Positions 48,447-56,293 of a DNA stretch of 64,000 nucleotides are shown one piece after another. Position numbers and translations under genes: made by a program. The notes beneath the pieces are model-generated. The model worked only from the letters and a program-made list of their open reading frames with translations. It did no database searches and was not told the DNA's origin. The stretch's first letter is position 1, and every line of letters starts with the position of its first letter. Source of the stretch: Flavobacterium sediminis (GTDB lineage: Bacteria > Bacteroidota > Bacteroidia > Flavobacteriales > Flavobacteriaceae); NCBI RefSeq assembly GCF_003148385.1, contig NZ_CP029463.1, positions 1,054,001 through 1,118,000 of the forward strand, written 5' to 3'.

Positions 48447-48641
48447 ATGTACATCACAGATTTAAACGGTTGCCTAATTGAAGTAACAGACCTTGACGAA
48501 GCCATAAGAATAACGGCAGACTACAAGGAATACAGGCATAAGGATAAAAGTTTTTCGGAGTTTGACAAAAGGCAAAAAGCCTATTGGGTGGATATGTACG
48601 AGAAACTGACAGCAATCAAAGAACAAGTAACAACACATTAA
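48447..48641 (+). CDS. hypothetical protein, 64 residues
   Basis: Small ORF beginning MYITDLNGCLIEVTDLDEAI and continuing with a charged helix (DYKEYRHKDKSFSEFDKRQK). No family is recognised, though similar tiny ORFs often lie before PRTRC E on such elements. It is tightly spaced with both neighbours (10 and 12 bp). Confidence 0.6.
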   Translation: MYITDLNGCLIEVTDLDEAIRITADYKEYRHKDKSFSEFDKRQKAYWVDMYEKLTAIKEQVTTH

Positions 48642-48653
48642 AATTTAAGAGCA

Positions 48654-49265
48654 ATGAACACAAATTTTTTCAATCAAATACAGCAATTGGATTTTACAGG
48701 AGTATTGCAACTGAACATTTCTAAGGGAGTAGAAAATAACCTAATTGTATCGATTATTCTCAACAATGAGCAATGCGGAGATAGTGCCAAAAACCTCATT
48801 CCCCCATTGACATTTAACGCCACGCCCCAAGAGTTTGACGAGGGATTTTTTCAGCAGATAACCGCACCTATACAAACCGTTTCGGGTTTAATGGTCGATA
48901 TGGAAGCCTTTATGAAGCAAATGGAAGCAGTCAAAATGCAATCCGAAATGGAGAAGCAGAAAGCCGAGAAAGCCAAAAAGGAAAAAGAAGCCAAAGACAA
49001 GAAATACAAAGACGGTATGGCAAAGGTGGACGAGCTGGAGAAAGAGGGCAAATTCCGTGAAGCGTGGATGAAAGTACCTGACATTACGGAGTTTCCCGAA
49101 AAAGCAGATGAGATACGCAAACGCAAAACATCATTGTCCGACAAGTTTGCAACACCGAGCCTTTTCGGAGCAATGGAAGAACCAACCGCAGAGCCACTAC
49201 AAACGGTAGAAGCTACTGCCGATTATCCCATTGATGAAGCAGACGAGAACGAAGAACAGTATTAA
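48654..49265 (+). CDS. PRTRC system protein E
   Basis: A 203-residue protein with a beta-rich N-terminal domain (NFFNQIQQLDFTGVLQLNIS, LIVSIILNN, LIPPLTFNATPQEFDEGFF) and a long Lys/Glu-rich coiled coil (about 90-140). An acidic tail follows. This is the layout of PRTRC protein E from Bacteroidota elements. PRTRC (ParB-related, ThiF-related cassette) is a conserved genetic system of plasmids and ICEs of unknown function. Its order here is E, C, F, B, ThiF. Confidence 0.8.
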   Translation: MNTNFFNQIQQLDFTGVLQLNISKGVENNLIVSIILNNEQCGDSAKNLIPPLTFNATPQEFDEGFFQQITAPIQTVSGLMVDMEAFMKQMEAVKMQSEMEKQKAEKAKKEKEAKDKKYKDGMAKVDELEKEGKFREAWMKVPDITEFPEKADEIRKRKTSLSDKFATPSLFGAMEEPTAEPLQTVEATADYPIDEADENEEQY

Positions 49266-49282
49266 CCCTTAAAATCGAATTT

Positions 49283-49500
49283 ATGTTATTAGCAACAGTA
49301 TTACCGAGAGTTTTTATACTCAAAGATAAAGGACAGGAAATCACATTGACCGACCCGAAACAGGTTGGAGCGTGGAAGCAGTAATGAATTTTTACGCCAA
49401 TATGTACCCGATTTTGACAACTGCAAAGGTATCAGCACCGAAGATTAAGGACGATGCAGTCGAGTACAGATTTGAAAGCGTAATGGGGACAAAAGGATAA
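49283..49500 (+). pseudogene. PRTRC system protein C (frameshifted)
   Basis: Two abutting pieces: MLLATVLPRVFILKDKGQE and on to GAWKQ then TAA (49283-49384), and MNFYANMYPILTTAKVS onward, ending FESVMGTKG (49384-49500). Adding one T to the TT at 49365-49366 gives PKQVWSVEAVMNFYANMYP, a single 72-residue protein of the usual PRTRC C length and pattern. As it stands the pieces overlap as TAATG, so coupled translation of two fragments is conceivable but less likely. The function of PRTRC C is unknown. Confidence 0.8.
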
Positions 49501-49517
49501 TTTAAAACCGTAAAGCA

Positions 49518-50684
49518 ATGAACTATGCAACGCAACAAAATATCGGGAACAATCCATATACCCGAACAGCAAAGGCAACAGAAGTTGCACCGACAGTTGG
49601 GCGAGTTCGCACAATGGATGCAAAGACCAAAAGACGCAGACCAAGTACAAAAAGACAAACGGAAATCCGTACCGATAGCAATGCTACCAATGGTTTTTTA
49701 AAATGTACGTTTCTGCCTAAATTGAAAACAGCACAATCTGTACAGGCTTGTAAGAAATCGGAAAGGGATTTTTATCAGTCCCTTTCCAAACTTGCCGAGC
49801 ATTACAGCATTGAGCCAATGCCAACCCAACAGGATTACGGTTATCCCTACAATATGGTACTGGCTATGTGGGATATGGACACTAAAATGAAACGAAGCCT
49901 TAGAAATTGGGACGGTTTTAAATTGATACTGGACAGTAAGAAAACCTTTTTAACGAGTGAGGAAAGATACGACACAGGTACAACGCTGTTTTACATTCCT
50001 ATTGTTCCACTCTTTGAAATGTTGCACGACAAACAGCGAAAACACACCGCACATTTACTGACTTCGGTTTGCAGTTATCTGTACCATATTGCCCGAATAC
50101 CGTATTACAGACAGGAGGACAGTTATTTGTATTGGCTGTATGAAACGCATAAAGATTGGATAGATAATGACGATGAAACGGAAGAAACCGAAAGTTATAA
50201 AAATGAATTGAGGAAAGCGGAAACCATTGGCGACAAGATTGAGCAGAAGTTATACAACCGTATCAATCTAACGGTATTTGAACAGCGTTTAAGCCGTTTT
50301 AAAAGCCGTGATACATTTGACCACGAATGTTGGAACGTGGCTTGTAATGCCTTTGCTCTTTACACGGAATACCCGACAGCAAGTATTTTCCGAAACGCAC
50401 CAATGCCCGAACAAGACCCCTATACCGATGATTGCGAAAACGAAGTTATCGGAATGGAAAAGTATATTTCCTTTATCGCAGATACTAAAGGTTGGTTGTA
50501 TGAAAGCGTTAAAGACAGCATCAACAACGAGTTTAACGAGTGCGGAGTATTGGAAGAACCGACCATTAGCAAAGCCTTTGACGGCAAGAAAATATCGGTT
50601 GGAAACCTTGATTTTGAGAACCGAATGTTTGAACTATTGGACGACCTTTCATACCTATTGAATAATTATAAAACCACAGAATAA
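49518..50684 (+). CDS. PRTRC system protein F
   Basis: 388 codons in one frame. From about residue 60 the sequence looks like PRTRC F: KKSERDFYQSLSKLAEHY, YGYPYNMVLAMWDMD, GTTLFYIPIVPLFEML, SVCSYLYHIARIPYYRQEDSYLYWLYE. Its first 55 codons are Thr/Arg-rich and look like an out-of-frame reading. A second ORF (49525-49701) in another frame looks more protein-like over the same DNA. The true start may therefore lie near 49690-49720 at a non-ATG codon. It overlaps PRTRC B by one base. Confidence 0.75.
   Translation: MNYATQQNIGNNPYTRTAKATEVAPTVGRVRTMDAKTKRRRPSTKRQTEIRTDSNATNGFLKCTFLPKLKTAQSVQACKKSERDFYQSLSKLAEHYSIEPMPTQQDYGYPYNMVLAMWDMDTKMKRSLRNWDGFKLILDSKKTFLTSEERYDTGTTLFYIPIVPLFEMLHDKQRKHTAHLLTSVCSYLYHIARIPYYRQEDSYLYWLYETHKDWIDNDDETEETESYKNELRKAETIGDKIEQKLYNRINLTVFEQRLSRFKSRDTFDHECWNVACNAFALYTEYPTASIFRNAPMPEQDPYTDDCENEVIGMEKYISFIADTKGWLYESVKDSINNEFNECGVLEEPTISKAFDGKKISVGNLDFENRMFELLDDLSYLLNNYKTTE
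49525..49701 (+). CDS. overlapping small ORF at the 5' end of PRTRC F
   Basis: 58 codons (MQRNKISGTIHIPEQQRQQ..., ending AMLPMVF) in a different frame from PRTRC F. It has a balanced, amphipathic, Gln/Lys-rich composition (LHRQLGEFAQWMQRPKDA), unlike the odd sequence of the overlapping frame. It may be a real small protein between PRTRC C and F, or the true N-terminus of F separated by an indel. No family is recognised. Confidence 0.45.
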   Translation: MQRNKISGTIHIPEQQRQQKLHRQLGEFAQWMQRPKDADQVQKDKRKSVPIAMLPMVF

Positions 50685-51406
50685 TGAACAATGCAACCGA
50701 CATAACAGCAAATTTCGGAACGCTTTATTTTCCTAAATCAGCATTGGTTTTTTACGAAACCAACAGCACAGAGAAAGAAACCTATGTAGAGCATTTCGAT
50801 ATGGATAAGGATGGCAACCCTATCAATGCCCACCCATTGACCGTAAAAGAAGCCAATGTTTTGGCAAAGTGTTTACAGACCGATGAAGAAAAGAACACCG
50901 CCTTTTTAAAGTCAAAAGGAATTTTGCCTACCAATGTTCTGCATATCAATCCGAACCTTGATAAAGGCACTGTGCTATGGTACACCAAAGCACAGCAAAG
51001 GCAACTGTATTTTGTGGACGGTTTGGACATTCCCAACGGAATGGCACAAGTACCTGCAATGCTTTGGTTAGCGAGTAAAAGCAGTCTGACTGTATTTGCT
51101 TTGGCAAACGACAGAAGACCCACCGAGAAAACACCTTTGCATTACGCCCCATTTTTCAATATCTACGAAAAAGGCAACGTATGTATGGGAACAGTAAGCA
51201 TTGACATTAAAAATTCGGCTTCGGTTGAAGAATTTATACAGGCTTGGGAGCATTATTTTTTCAATTCTTATTTCAGCCATTCATTGTGCGAGAACTTGAC
51301 CAAAAAGAACATCGTAACCCTTTGGAAAGACCTTGTTCATACAAACAAACCCTTTCCGAAAGAAGCATTAAAAAAGAACAGTAAAACCCTTAAAAATCTA
51401 TTGTGA
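50684..51406 (+). CDS. PRTRC system protein B
   Basis: A 240-residue protein of the PRTRC B family (prokaryotic E2-like fold, family D in published classifications). Features include LYFPKSALVFYE, HPLTVKEANVLAKCL, VLWYTKAQQRQLYFVDGLDIPNG-type strand-rich core, and VPAMLWLASKSSLTVFAL. It overlaps PRTRC F by one base and ThiF by four, so the three are translationally coupled. Association with a ThiF/E1-like protein suggests a ubiquitin-conjugation-like reaction (inference from families). Confidence 0.85.
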   Translation: MNNATDITANFGTLYFPKSALVFYETNSTEKETYVEHFDMDKDGNPINAHPLTVKEANVLAKCLQTDEEKNTAFLKSKGILPTNVLHINPNLDKGTVLWYTKAQQRQLYFVDGLDIPNGMAQVPAMLWLASKSSLTVFALANDRRPTEKTPLHYAPFFNIYEKGNVCMGTVSIDIKNSASVEEFIQAWEHYFFNSYFSHSLCENLTKKNIVTLWKDLVHTNKPFPKEALKKNSKTLKNLL

Positions 51407-52212
51407 TGAATAACGAGAAAACAAAAATACATTTCACAGATAACTATCTGTTAAACCCAACCAACCCGATTACAGTAAACCTTATCGGAGCAGGTGGCAC
51501 AGGCTCAAAAGTATTGACAGCCTTGTTAGAGATAAACGAAAGTCTGACGGCTTTGGGACACGCAGGATTGTCCGTAAGGTTGTGGGATGATGATATTATC
51601 ACGACTGCAAATTTAGGCAGACAGCGTTTTTTTGAAAGTGAAACAGGATTGTATAAATCCGTTGCTTTAATTAACCGTGTAAACCGTTGTATCGGTACGA
51701 ATTGGAAAGCCGAGAACCGAAAATTTGAAAAGGATAATTTCGGACAGATACCCGAAGAAGCACAGGCGACCATTACAATTACTTGCGTAGATAATGTACA
51801 GGCAAGGTTTGGTGTTGCTGAAATACTGAAAGCATTAAGCAACCGCAGAAATTACCGAGATACCCCAAAGTATTGGCTGGATTTCGGCAATAGCCAAAAT
51901 ACAGGACAAGTGCTGTTATCTACAATCGGGGAAATTAAACAACCCAACTCAGAAAAGTACCAAACGGTGGCAAGCCTGCCATTTGTTACAGAAGAATTTG
52001 GCGAATTGCTGATGCAATCCGAACAAGAGGACAACACACCAAGTTGCTCACTTGCCGAAGCATTGGAACATCAAGATTTGTTTATCAATTCATCATTGAC
52101 ACAAATGGGTTGCTCCTTATTGTGGAATTTGTTTCGCAGGGGAATGACCGAATACAAAGGTTTTTTTCACAATCTGAAAGGCTTCCGAACCCACCCGATA
52201 AAAATCGCCTGA
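51403..52212 (+). CDS. PRTRC system ThiF family protein
   Basis: A 269-residue E1-like adenylyltransferase. The ATP-binding loop is LIGAGGTGSKVL near residue 28; RLWDDDIITTANLGRQRFF holds the acidic and Arg residues of the E1 active site, and ITCVDNVQARF the second nucleotide strand. ThiF/E1 enzymes adenylate the C-terminal Gly of a ubiquitin-like or sulfur-carrier protein; no obvious small ubiquitin-like protein lies next to it. Last gene of the PRTRC cassette, followed by a terminator-like hairpin and then AT-richer cargo. Confidence 0.88.
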   Translation: MMNNEKTKIHFTDNYLLNPTNPITVNLIGAGGTGSKVLTALLEINESLTALGHAGLSVRLWDDDIITTANLGRQRFFESETGLYKSVALINRVNRCIGTNWKAENRKFEKDNFGQIPEEAQATITITCVDNVQARFGVAEILKALSNRRNYRDTPKYWLDFGNSQNTGQVLLSTIGEIKQPNSEKYQTVASLPFVTEEFGELLMQSEQEDNTPSCSLAEALEHQDLFINSSLTQMGCSLLWNLFRRGMTEYKGFFHNLKGFRTHPIKIA

Positions 52213-52228
52213 CCCGAAAAGTCGGGCG

Positions 52229-52270
52229 GCAAAAAGACAGATCCTCCCGATGGTCGGGCAGTCTTTTTGC
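52229..52270 (+). terminator. terminator-like hairpin after the PRTRC cassette
   Basis: GCAAAAAGAC (52229-52238) pairs with GTCTTTTTGC (52261-52270); an inner CCCGA/TCGGG helix sits in the loop. Confidence 0.55.
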
Positions 52271-52498
52271 TTTAGATAGGTGCAACTCCATTGCCAAAAT
52301 GCACCACACACAATTCCTTCTTCTTCATTTTAGCAAACAGGTTGCAGCATTATTGCGTGGGATATTCTTTATCCCATTTTTTGTATCATAACAACTTCTT
52401 TTCTTTCTACATAAGCGACCAAAGAAAAGAAGCAAAAGAACGTCGCTATATTGGTTTTGATTTCGATTATGGGAGTAGAAGCACTTTTTTAAATTCAC

Positions 52499-52506
52499 TA
52501 AATTTG
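52499..52506 (+). promoter_or_regulatory. Bacteroidota -7 box for the cargo operon
   Basis: TAAATTTG, 20 bases before the HEPN-RES ATG. The cargo block therefore carries its own promoter. Confidence 0.55.
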
Positions 52507-52526
52507 TATTCTAACAAATCAGATAT

Positions 52527-53678
52527 ATGGGAGGTGTAAAACAGAGGTGGCTTGAATTGGAAAGTAGAAATTTAAGTAGTATTCCAGATAAGAACATTTG
52601 TATCAAGCATTTTGAAGACAAAAGTATTAACCGTTTCATTAAAAAAAACTATCAAGATGGCTTTTGCGATTATTGTGGCAAGGAATTAAAAGTCGTTCCC
52701 CTTGAAGATTTAATGGAATTTATTATGGATGGAATTTCAAATTTCTACGAAGATGCTGCCAATTTTATGAGTTACAATTCAAGAGAGGGCGGTTATCTTG
52801 GAGAAATTTATACTCCTGACGAACTCATTCAAGAACACATCGAATTAAACGCTGAGCCGTTTGAAGTTATAGAAGACATCGTTAACTCAATTGAAGATAT
52901 TGCTTGGGCTCAACCGGACTTGTATTATGACAATATTAAAGATGATTTAGAATTTCAGTGGAAATACTTTAAGGATATTATTAAACATAAATCCCGTTAT
53001 CTTTTTTCGTCTGGAGATAGTGACCAACCTAAAGCATTACACATATTACAAGAGGTTGGCAAGCTAATATCAAAATTAAATATAATAAGGGAAATCCCGG
53101 CAGGAACAAAACTTTATCGTTGCAGACAGCACGACTTCAAAACACATTTTACTGAATTTGACGAAATTTCGGCTCCACCAAATAAAAAAGCAATTTATCC
53201 GAATAGGTTTAGTCCTTCAGGAATATCAATGTTTTATTCTGCGTTTGATATTGATACAGCAATTTTGGAAACAATAAGCAGGACAGATAAATACAAAAAG
53301 TATGTTACGATTGCAGAATTTGAAACATTAGAAAATCAGATTGTTGTTGATTTTAATAAGTTGCCTAAAATCCCAAGCATTTTCGGAATTAGAGATAAGA
53401 AACGATACTACCTTATCTTATTCCTTTACTCATTTGTAAGAGATATAACTCAACAAATTACTAAAGATGGAAAAGAGCATACCGAATATGTTCCAACGCA
53501 AGTTGTGACTGAATTTTTAAGGTATCCATTTAATAAAAATAGAAAGAATAAAATATCGGGAATTATTTACCCCTCTTCACAAAATAGAAATCAGAAATCG
53601 GCAGTGTTTTTTTGGGATGACGAATTAAGTAAAGAAAAGGTAAAATTGAATAAATTAGAACGGAGGAAAATCATTTAA
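52527..53678 (+). CDS. HEPN-associated N-terminal domain and RES domain protein
   Basis: 383 residues. The N-terminal domain has a probable zinc site (Cys25, His28, Cys47, Cys50) and the helical block VPLEDLMEFIMDGISNFYEDAANF, matching the HEPN/RES N-terminal domain. From about residue 190 comes a RES domain: GTKLYRCR (Arg), ILETI (Glu near 248) and GIIYPSS (Ser near 345), the residues that name the family. RES toxins of RES-Xre systems destroy NAD+. No Xre-type antitoxin gene is adjacent. Instead the stop codon directly abuts a GIY-YIG-like gene. Likely a defence or toxin module in element cargo (inference). Confidence 0.82.
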   Translation: MGGVKQRWLELESRNLSSIPDKNICIKHFEDKSINRFIKKNYQDGFCDYCGKELKVVPLEDLMEFIMDGISNFYEDAANFMSYNSREGGYLGEIYTPDELIQEHIELNAEPFEVIEDIVNSIEDIAWAQPDLYYDNIKDDLEFQWKYFKDIIKHKSRYLFSSGDSDQPKALHILQEVGKLISKLNIIREIPAGTKLYRCRQHDFKTHFTEFDEISAPPNKKAIYPNRFSPSGISMFYSAFDIDTAILETISRTDKYKKYVTIAEFETLENQIVVDFNKLPKIPSIFGIRDKKRYYLILFLYSFVRDITQQITKDGKEHTEYVPTQVVTEFLRYPFNKNRKNKISGIIYPSSQNRNQKSAVFFWDDELSKEKVKLNKLERRKII

Positions 53679-54254
53679 ATGAAAATTGACACAAAAGACA
53701 TCGTAAAGCAATCTGAAAAATTCGCATTAAATGTAGCTGACCAAATTTCTAAAATTACGGTTCAACCATTTTGTGAAATATCTTTTCATTCCTTGCAGTT
53801 TAGAGATAAAGCAACACTAAAAAAGCACATAGATAAAATACCCAAAAGTGATAATCCACTTATCTATATATTACGAGTTCAGTCCCCAAAAAAGGTAAAA
53901 AGATTAATTGAATATTTTGAAAACTATCATTCTGCAAACAAGCTAAAAACAAAGAATAAAGATAGAGTTAATCTTTCCCGATACAACAAAACTTCATCGG
54001 ATGTATTATACGTTGGAAGCTCAACAACAGATTTCAGGACAAGAATTAAAAATCATCTTGGTACAGAGGGAACGAGAGTTTATAGTTTACATTTATGCAA
54101 GTGGGACAATTGTTTAGAATATGATTTGAATATTTTTGCATACGAAGTCATTTCGGAAAGTAATGAAACTATCGAGCGTTTCATTGTCGAAATTCTTGAA
54201 CAGCAGTTTTGGGATAAACTAAGCCCAATATTTGGCAAACGCAGTGGTTTATAA
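53679..54254 (+). CDS. GIY-YIG-like protein paired with the RES gene
   Basis: A 191-residue protein whose ATG begins on the base after the HEPN-RES stop. A possible GIY-YIG nuclease core is visible: NPLIYILRV (about 59-67) for the GIY strand, VLYVGSSTTDFRTRIKNHLG (109-128) for YIG and the Arg helix, and EILEQQFW (171-178) for the metal-binding Glu. An insertion of about 45 residues separates the first two blocks. Zero spacing implies coupled expression and a joint function, for example as nuclease partner or neutraliser of the RES protein. The fold assignment is by eye and moderate. Confidence 0.55.
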   Translation: MKIDTKDIVKQSEKFALNVADQISKITVQPFCEISFHSLQFRDKATLKKHIDKIPKSDNPLIYILRVQSPKKVKRLIEYFENYHSANKLKTKNKDRVNLSRYNKTSSDVLYVGSSTTDFRTRIKNHLGTEGTRVYSLHLCKWDNCLEYDLNIFAYEVISESNETIERFIVEILEQQFWDKLSPIFGKRSGL

Positions 54255-54284
54255 ACCTACAAGAATAAATTGAGCAACTGAATT

Positions 54285-55265
54285 ATGAAAACATTATACA
54301 TTATCGGTAATGGATTTGACATCCATCATAGATTAGACACAAGATATCAAAGTTTTGCAAACTACTTGGCTGAAAATGACAGCGAAGTCTATGACCTTTT
54401 ATTAAATTATTATGGACTTCCTGATATTACAAACCCCGAATTGACAGATGAAGAATATGCGTTATGGTCAAGATTTGAGCAAGCGTTAGCTGATTTAGAT
54501 TACTTAACAGTATTGGACGATAATTCTGACCTAATTGCTCGCCCTGGTGCTGAGGATTTTCGAGATAGAGATTGGCATAGTTATCAGATAGAGATGGAAG
54601 AAATCATCAAAGATTTAACTACAACTCTGATTAACGACTTTAATAATTTTATCCTTGAAGTTGAATACGAAAATATTCCAAAAGACATACTAATTGACTT
54701 GGAAGATGATAGTCATTTTTTAAACTTCAATTACACTGAAACATTACAAGAAAGCTACAATATTCCCGAGGAGCGAATAACCTATATTCATAACAGAGCC
54801 AATGCAGACAACTGTACACTAATTTTAGGACACGGAACCGACCCATCGAATTTTATTGAGAAAGAAGAAGAACCGCCACAAGGTTTAAGCGAAGAAGAAC
54901 TCTATGAATGGCGTGAGCAAAAGGCTGATGAATATGACTTTTCTTATGAAAGTGCTAAACAAGAAATACTATCTTATTATACAAAGGCATTTAAAAATAC
55001 AACTTCAATTATAGAACACAATATTGATTTTTTTACAAATCTTACGGAGGTTGAAAAAGTTATTGTTTTGGGACATTCCATTTCAGAAGTTGATTTAAAA
55101 TATTTTGAAATATTAAAAGCCAAACTAAATGAAAATGTAATTTGGAATGTTTCATATTATAGTGAGCTTGAAAAGCAAGCACACAAGGAAACATTGTTGC
55201 AACTTGGAATAAATGATAACAATATTATTCAAATAAAAATTACAGATTTAAAAAAGCAGCTTTAA
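54285..55265 (+). CDS. AbiH-family abortive infection protein
   Basis: A 326-residue protein with the AbiH pattern: IIGNGFDIHHRLDTRYQSF at the start, HFLNFNYTETLQESY (144-158), TYIHN (166-170), LILGHGTDP (179-187) and VIVLGHSISEVDLKYF near 270. AbiH was described as a lactococcal phage abortive-infection protein; its mechanism is unclear, though the family resembles SIR2-like folds. It lies 30 bp after the GIY-YIG-like gene in the same direction, so it may belong to the same operon. Its last four bases overlap the convergent receiver-domain gene. Confidence 0.85.
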   Translation: MKTLYIIGNGFDIHHRLDTRYQSFANYLAENDSEVYDLLLNYYGLPDITNPELTDEEYALWSRFEQALADLDYLTVLDDNSDLIARPGAEDFRDRDWHSYQIEMEEIIKDLTTTLINDFNNFILEVEYENIPKDILIDLEDDSHFLNFNYTETLQESYNIPEERITYIHNRANADNCTLILGHGTDPSNFIEKEEEPPQGLSEEELYEWREQKADEYDFSYESAKQEILSYYTKAFKNTTSIIEHNIDFFTNLTEVEKVIVLGHSISEVDLKYFEILKAKLNENVIWNVSYYSELEKQAHKETLLQLGINDNNIIQIKITDLKKQL

Positions 55266-55711
55266 TTATCAGTAAAGTATTCTTGTGCAATTTTTGCTAT
55301 TCCCACACTAAAATATCTACCGCCATTGATAATAACTTCAATGGCTTTTTTAAAATCGTCTGTATCGCTACCGATAAGCAGATAACTTTCAAAGCCAATT
55401 TCTAAGACGGCTTTTACCGTTTTATCTACATCAATATCACTATAGGCAATAAGTTTAATGTTTGGATATTTTGTCCTTAATTCCCGAAGCTGGGTAAGCA
55501 CAATCATATCGTGAAAATCAAGGTCAATAATAAAGACTTTGGGAAGTGTCTTTAAAGAGGATAATTGAGATATTCCGTCCTCAATGTTTTCCGAACGAAA
55601 CAATACATTAATTCCTGAAGCAACGAGGTCGTTGTTGGTCAAATCCAAAATTGGGCTTTTATCATTGATAAAGGCAATGCTGGTTTGGTCGAGATTGTTT
55701 ACAGTTTCCAT
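55262..55711 (-). CDS. orphan response-regulator receiver domain protein
   Basis: 149 residues of a CheY-like fold: SIAFINDKSP, KVFIIDLDFHDMIVL with the phosphoacceptor Asp, KLIAYSDIDVDKTVKAVLEIGFESYLLI and IEVIINGGRYFS. No output domain is attached. The early acidic pair of classical receivers is replaced by IND, so phosphorylation may be weak or absent. The ATG at 55711 is used; the ORF start at 55720 is a TTG. Such stand-alone receivers are common on Bacteroidota conjugative elements near tra genes and may control transfer. Confidence 0.75.
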   Translation of the reverse strand: METVNNLDQTSIAFINDKSPILDLTNNDLVASGINVLFRSENIEDGISQLSSLKTLPKVFIIDLDFHDMIVLTQLRELRTKYPNIKLIAYSDIDVDKTVKAVLEIGFESYLLIGSDTDDFKKAIEVIINGGRYFSVGIAKIAQEYFTDN

Positions 55712-55855
55712 AACTATCAATTTTTAAAGTTAGTGGCAGACTGCACTAAAAAAGAAGGCGCAGGCAACTACACTTATTGGCATTAAGGCACTGGTACGCC
55801 TGACCCCCAAATAAGCGAGCGCCCACGCCTGTGACGTGAGCGTTCTTACTTATCT

Positions 55856-55967
55856 GTTCCGGGTTTTAAAAATTACCAGTTTCTAATGCGGAACCTAAAG
55901 CAAAAACACTTTAAGATTTTCTATATTTTCAGATGCAAAGATACTAAACTCGTTCCGATGCCGGAAC
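55856..55967. promoter_or_regulatory. GTTCCG/CGGAAC inverted half-sites upstream of the receiver gene
   Basis: Four hexamers occur within 112 bp: GTTCCG at 55856-55861, CGGAAC at 55889-55894, GTTCCG at 55952-55957 and CGGAAC at 55962-55967. The last two form a tight GTTCCG-N4-CGGAAC palindrome. Two excisionase-type HTH proteins are encoded next door and could be the binders. Confidence 0.4.
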
Positions 55968-55987
55968 ATAATAAGTGTAAAAAATGG

Positions 55988-56293
55988 TTATACTGTGTTG
56001 GGCTTATTGGATATATAGTTCTGTTCCAAAATTTTCAGAATATCACTTTCCTTATAGATTATTTTGCCCCCAATCTGGATAAATGGCAGGATATTATCAT
56101 CACGGTATTGTTGTAAAGTTCGTTTGCTGATATGTAGCAATCCGCACATATCTTCGCCCGAAAGGTAAATTTCTCCGTTCATTACAGGACGGTAGTTTTT
56201 CAATATTTCTTCAATACGGCTTCGCAACCGTGTTATCATTTCCTGATAGGCGATGATTTCTTCGGCTTCATTCGTAAGTAAATCCATTGTCAT
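55988..56293 (-). CDS. helix-turn-helix (excisionase-type) DNA-binding protein
   Basis: About 101 residues from MTMDLLTNEAEE. A coiled N-terminal part is followed by a MerR/excisionase-like HTH_17 domain (LSGEDMCGLLHISKRTLQQYRDDNILPFIQIGGKIIY). Members act as recombination directionality factors or transfer regulators. A longer ORF reaches 56335, but the inner start overlaps the stop of the upstream HTH gene by 26 bp, a common arrangement for this pair. Confidence 0.82.
   Translation of the reverse strand: MTMDLLTNEAEEIIAYQEMITRLRSRIEEILKNYRPVMNGEIYLSGEDMCGLLHISKRTLQQYRDDNILPFIQIGGKIIYKESDILKILEQNYISNKPNTV

Larger units (their letters stand above)
52213..52526. other. boundary gap between the PRTRC cassette and the cargo block
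   Basis: 314 bp with no convincing gene. It contains a small hairpin (CCCGA, AAAG, TCGGG), the terminator-like stem at 52229-52270 and a -7 box at 52499. Base composition changes from element-like to AT-rich within it, so it may be a junction of inserted cargo. Confidence 0.5.

Noticed and set aside
55886..56116. 76-codon plus-strand ORF opposite the HTH gene
   Set aside because: Antisense to a clear HTH protein and unlike any protein; a shadow frame.
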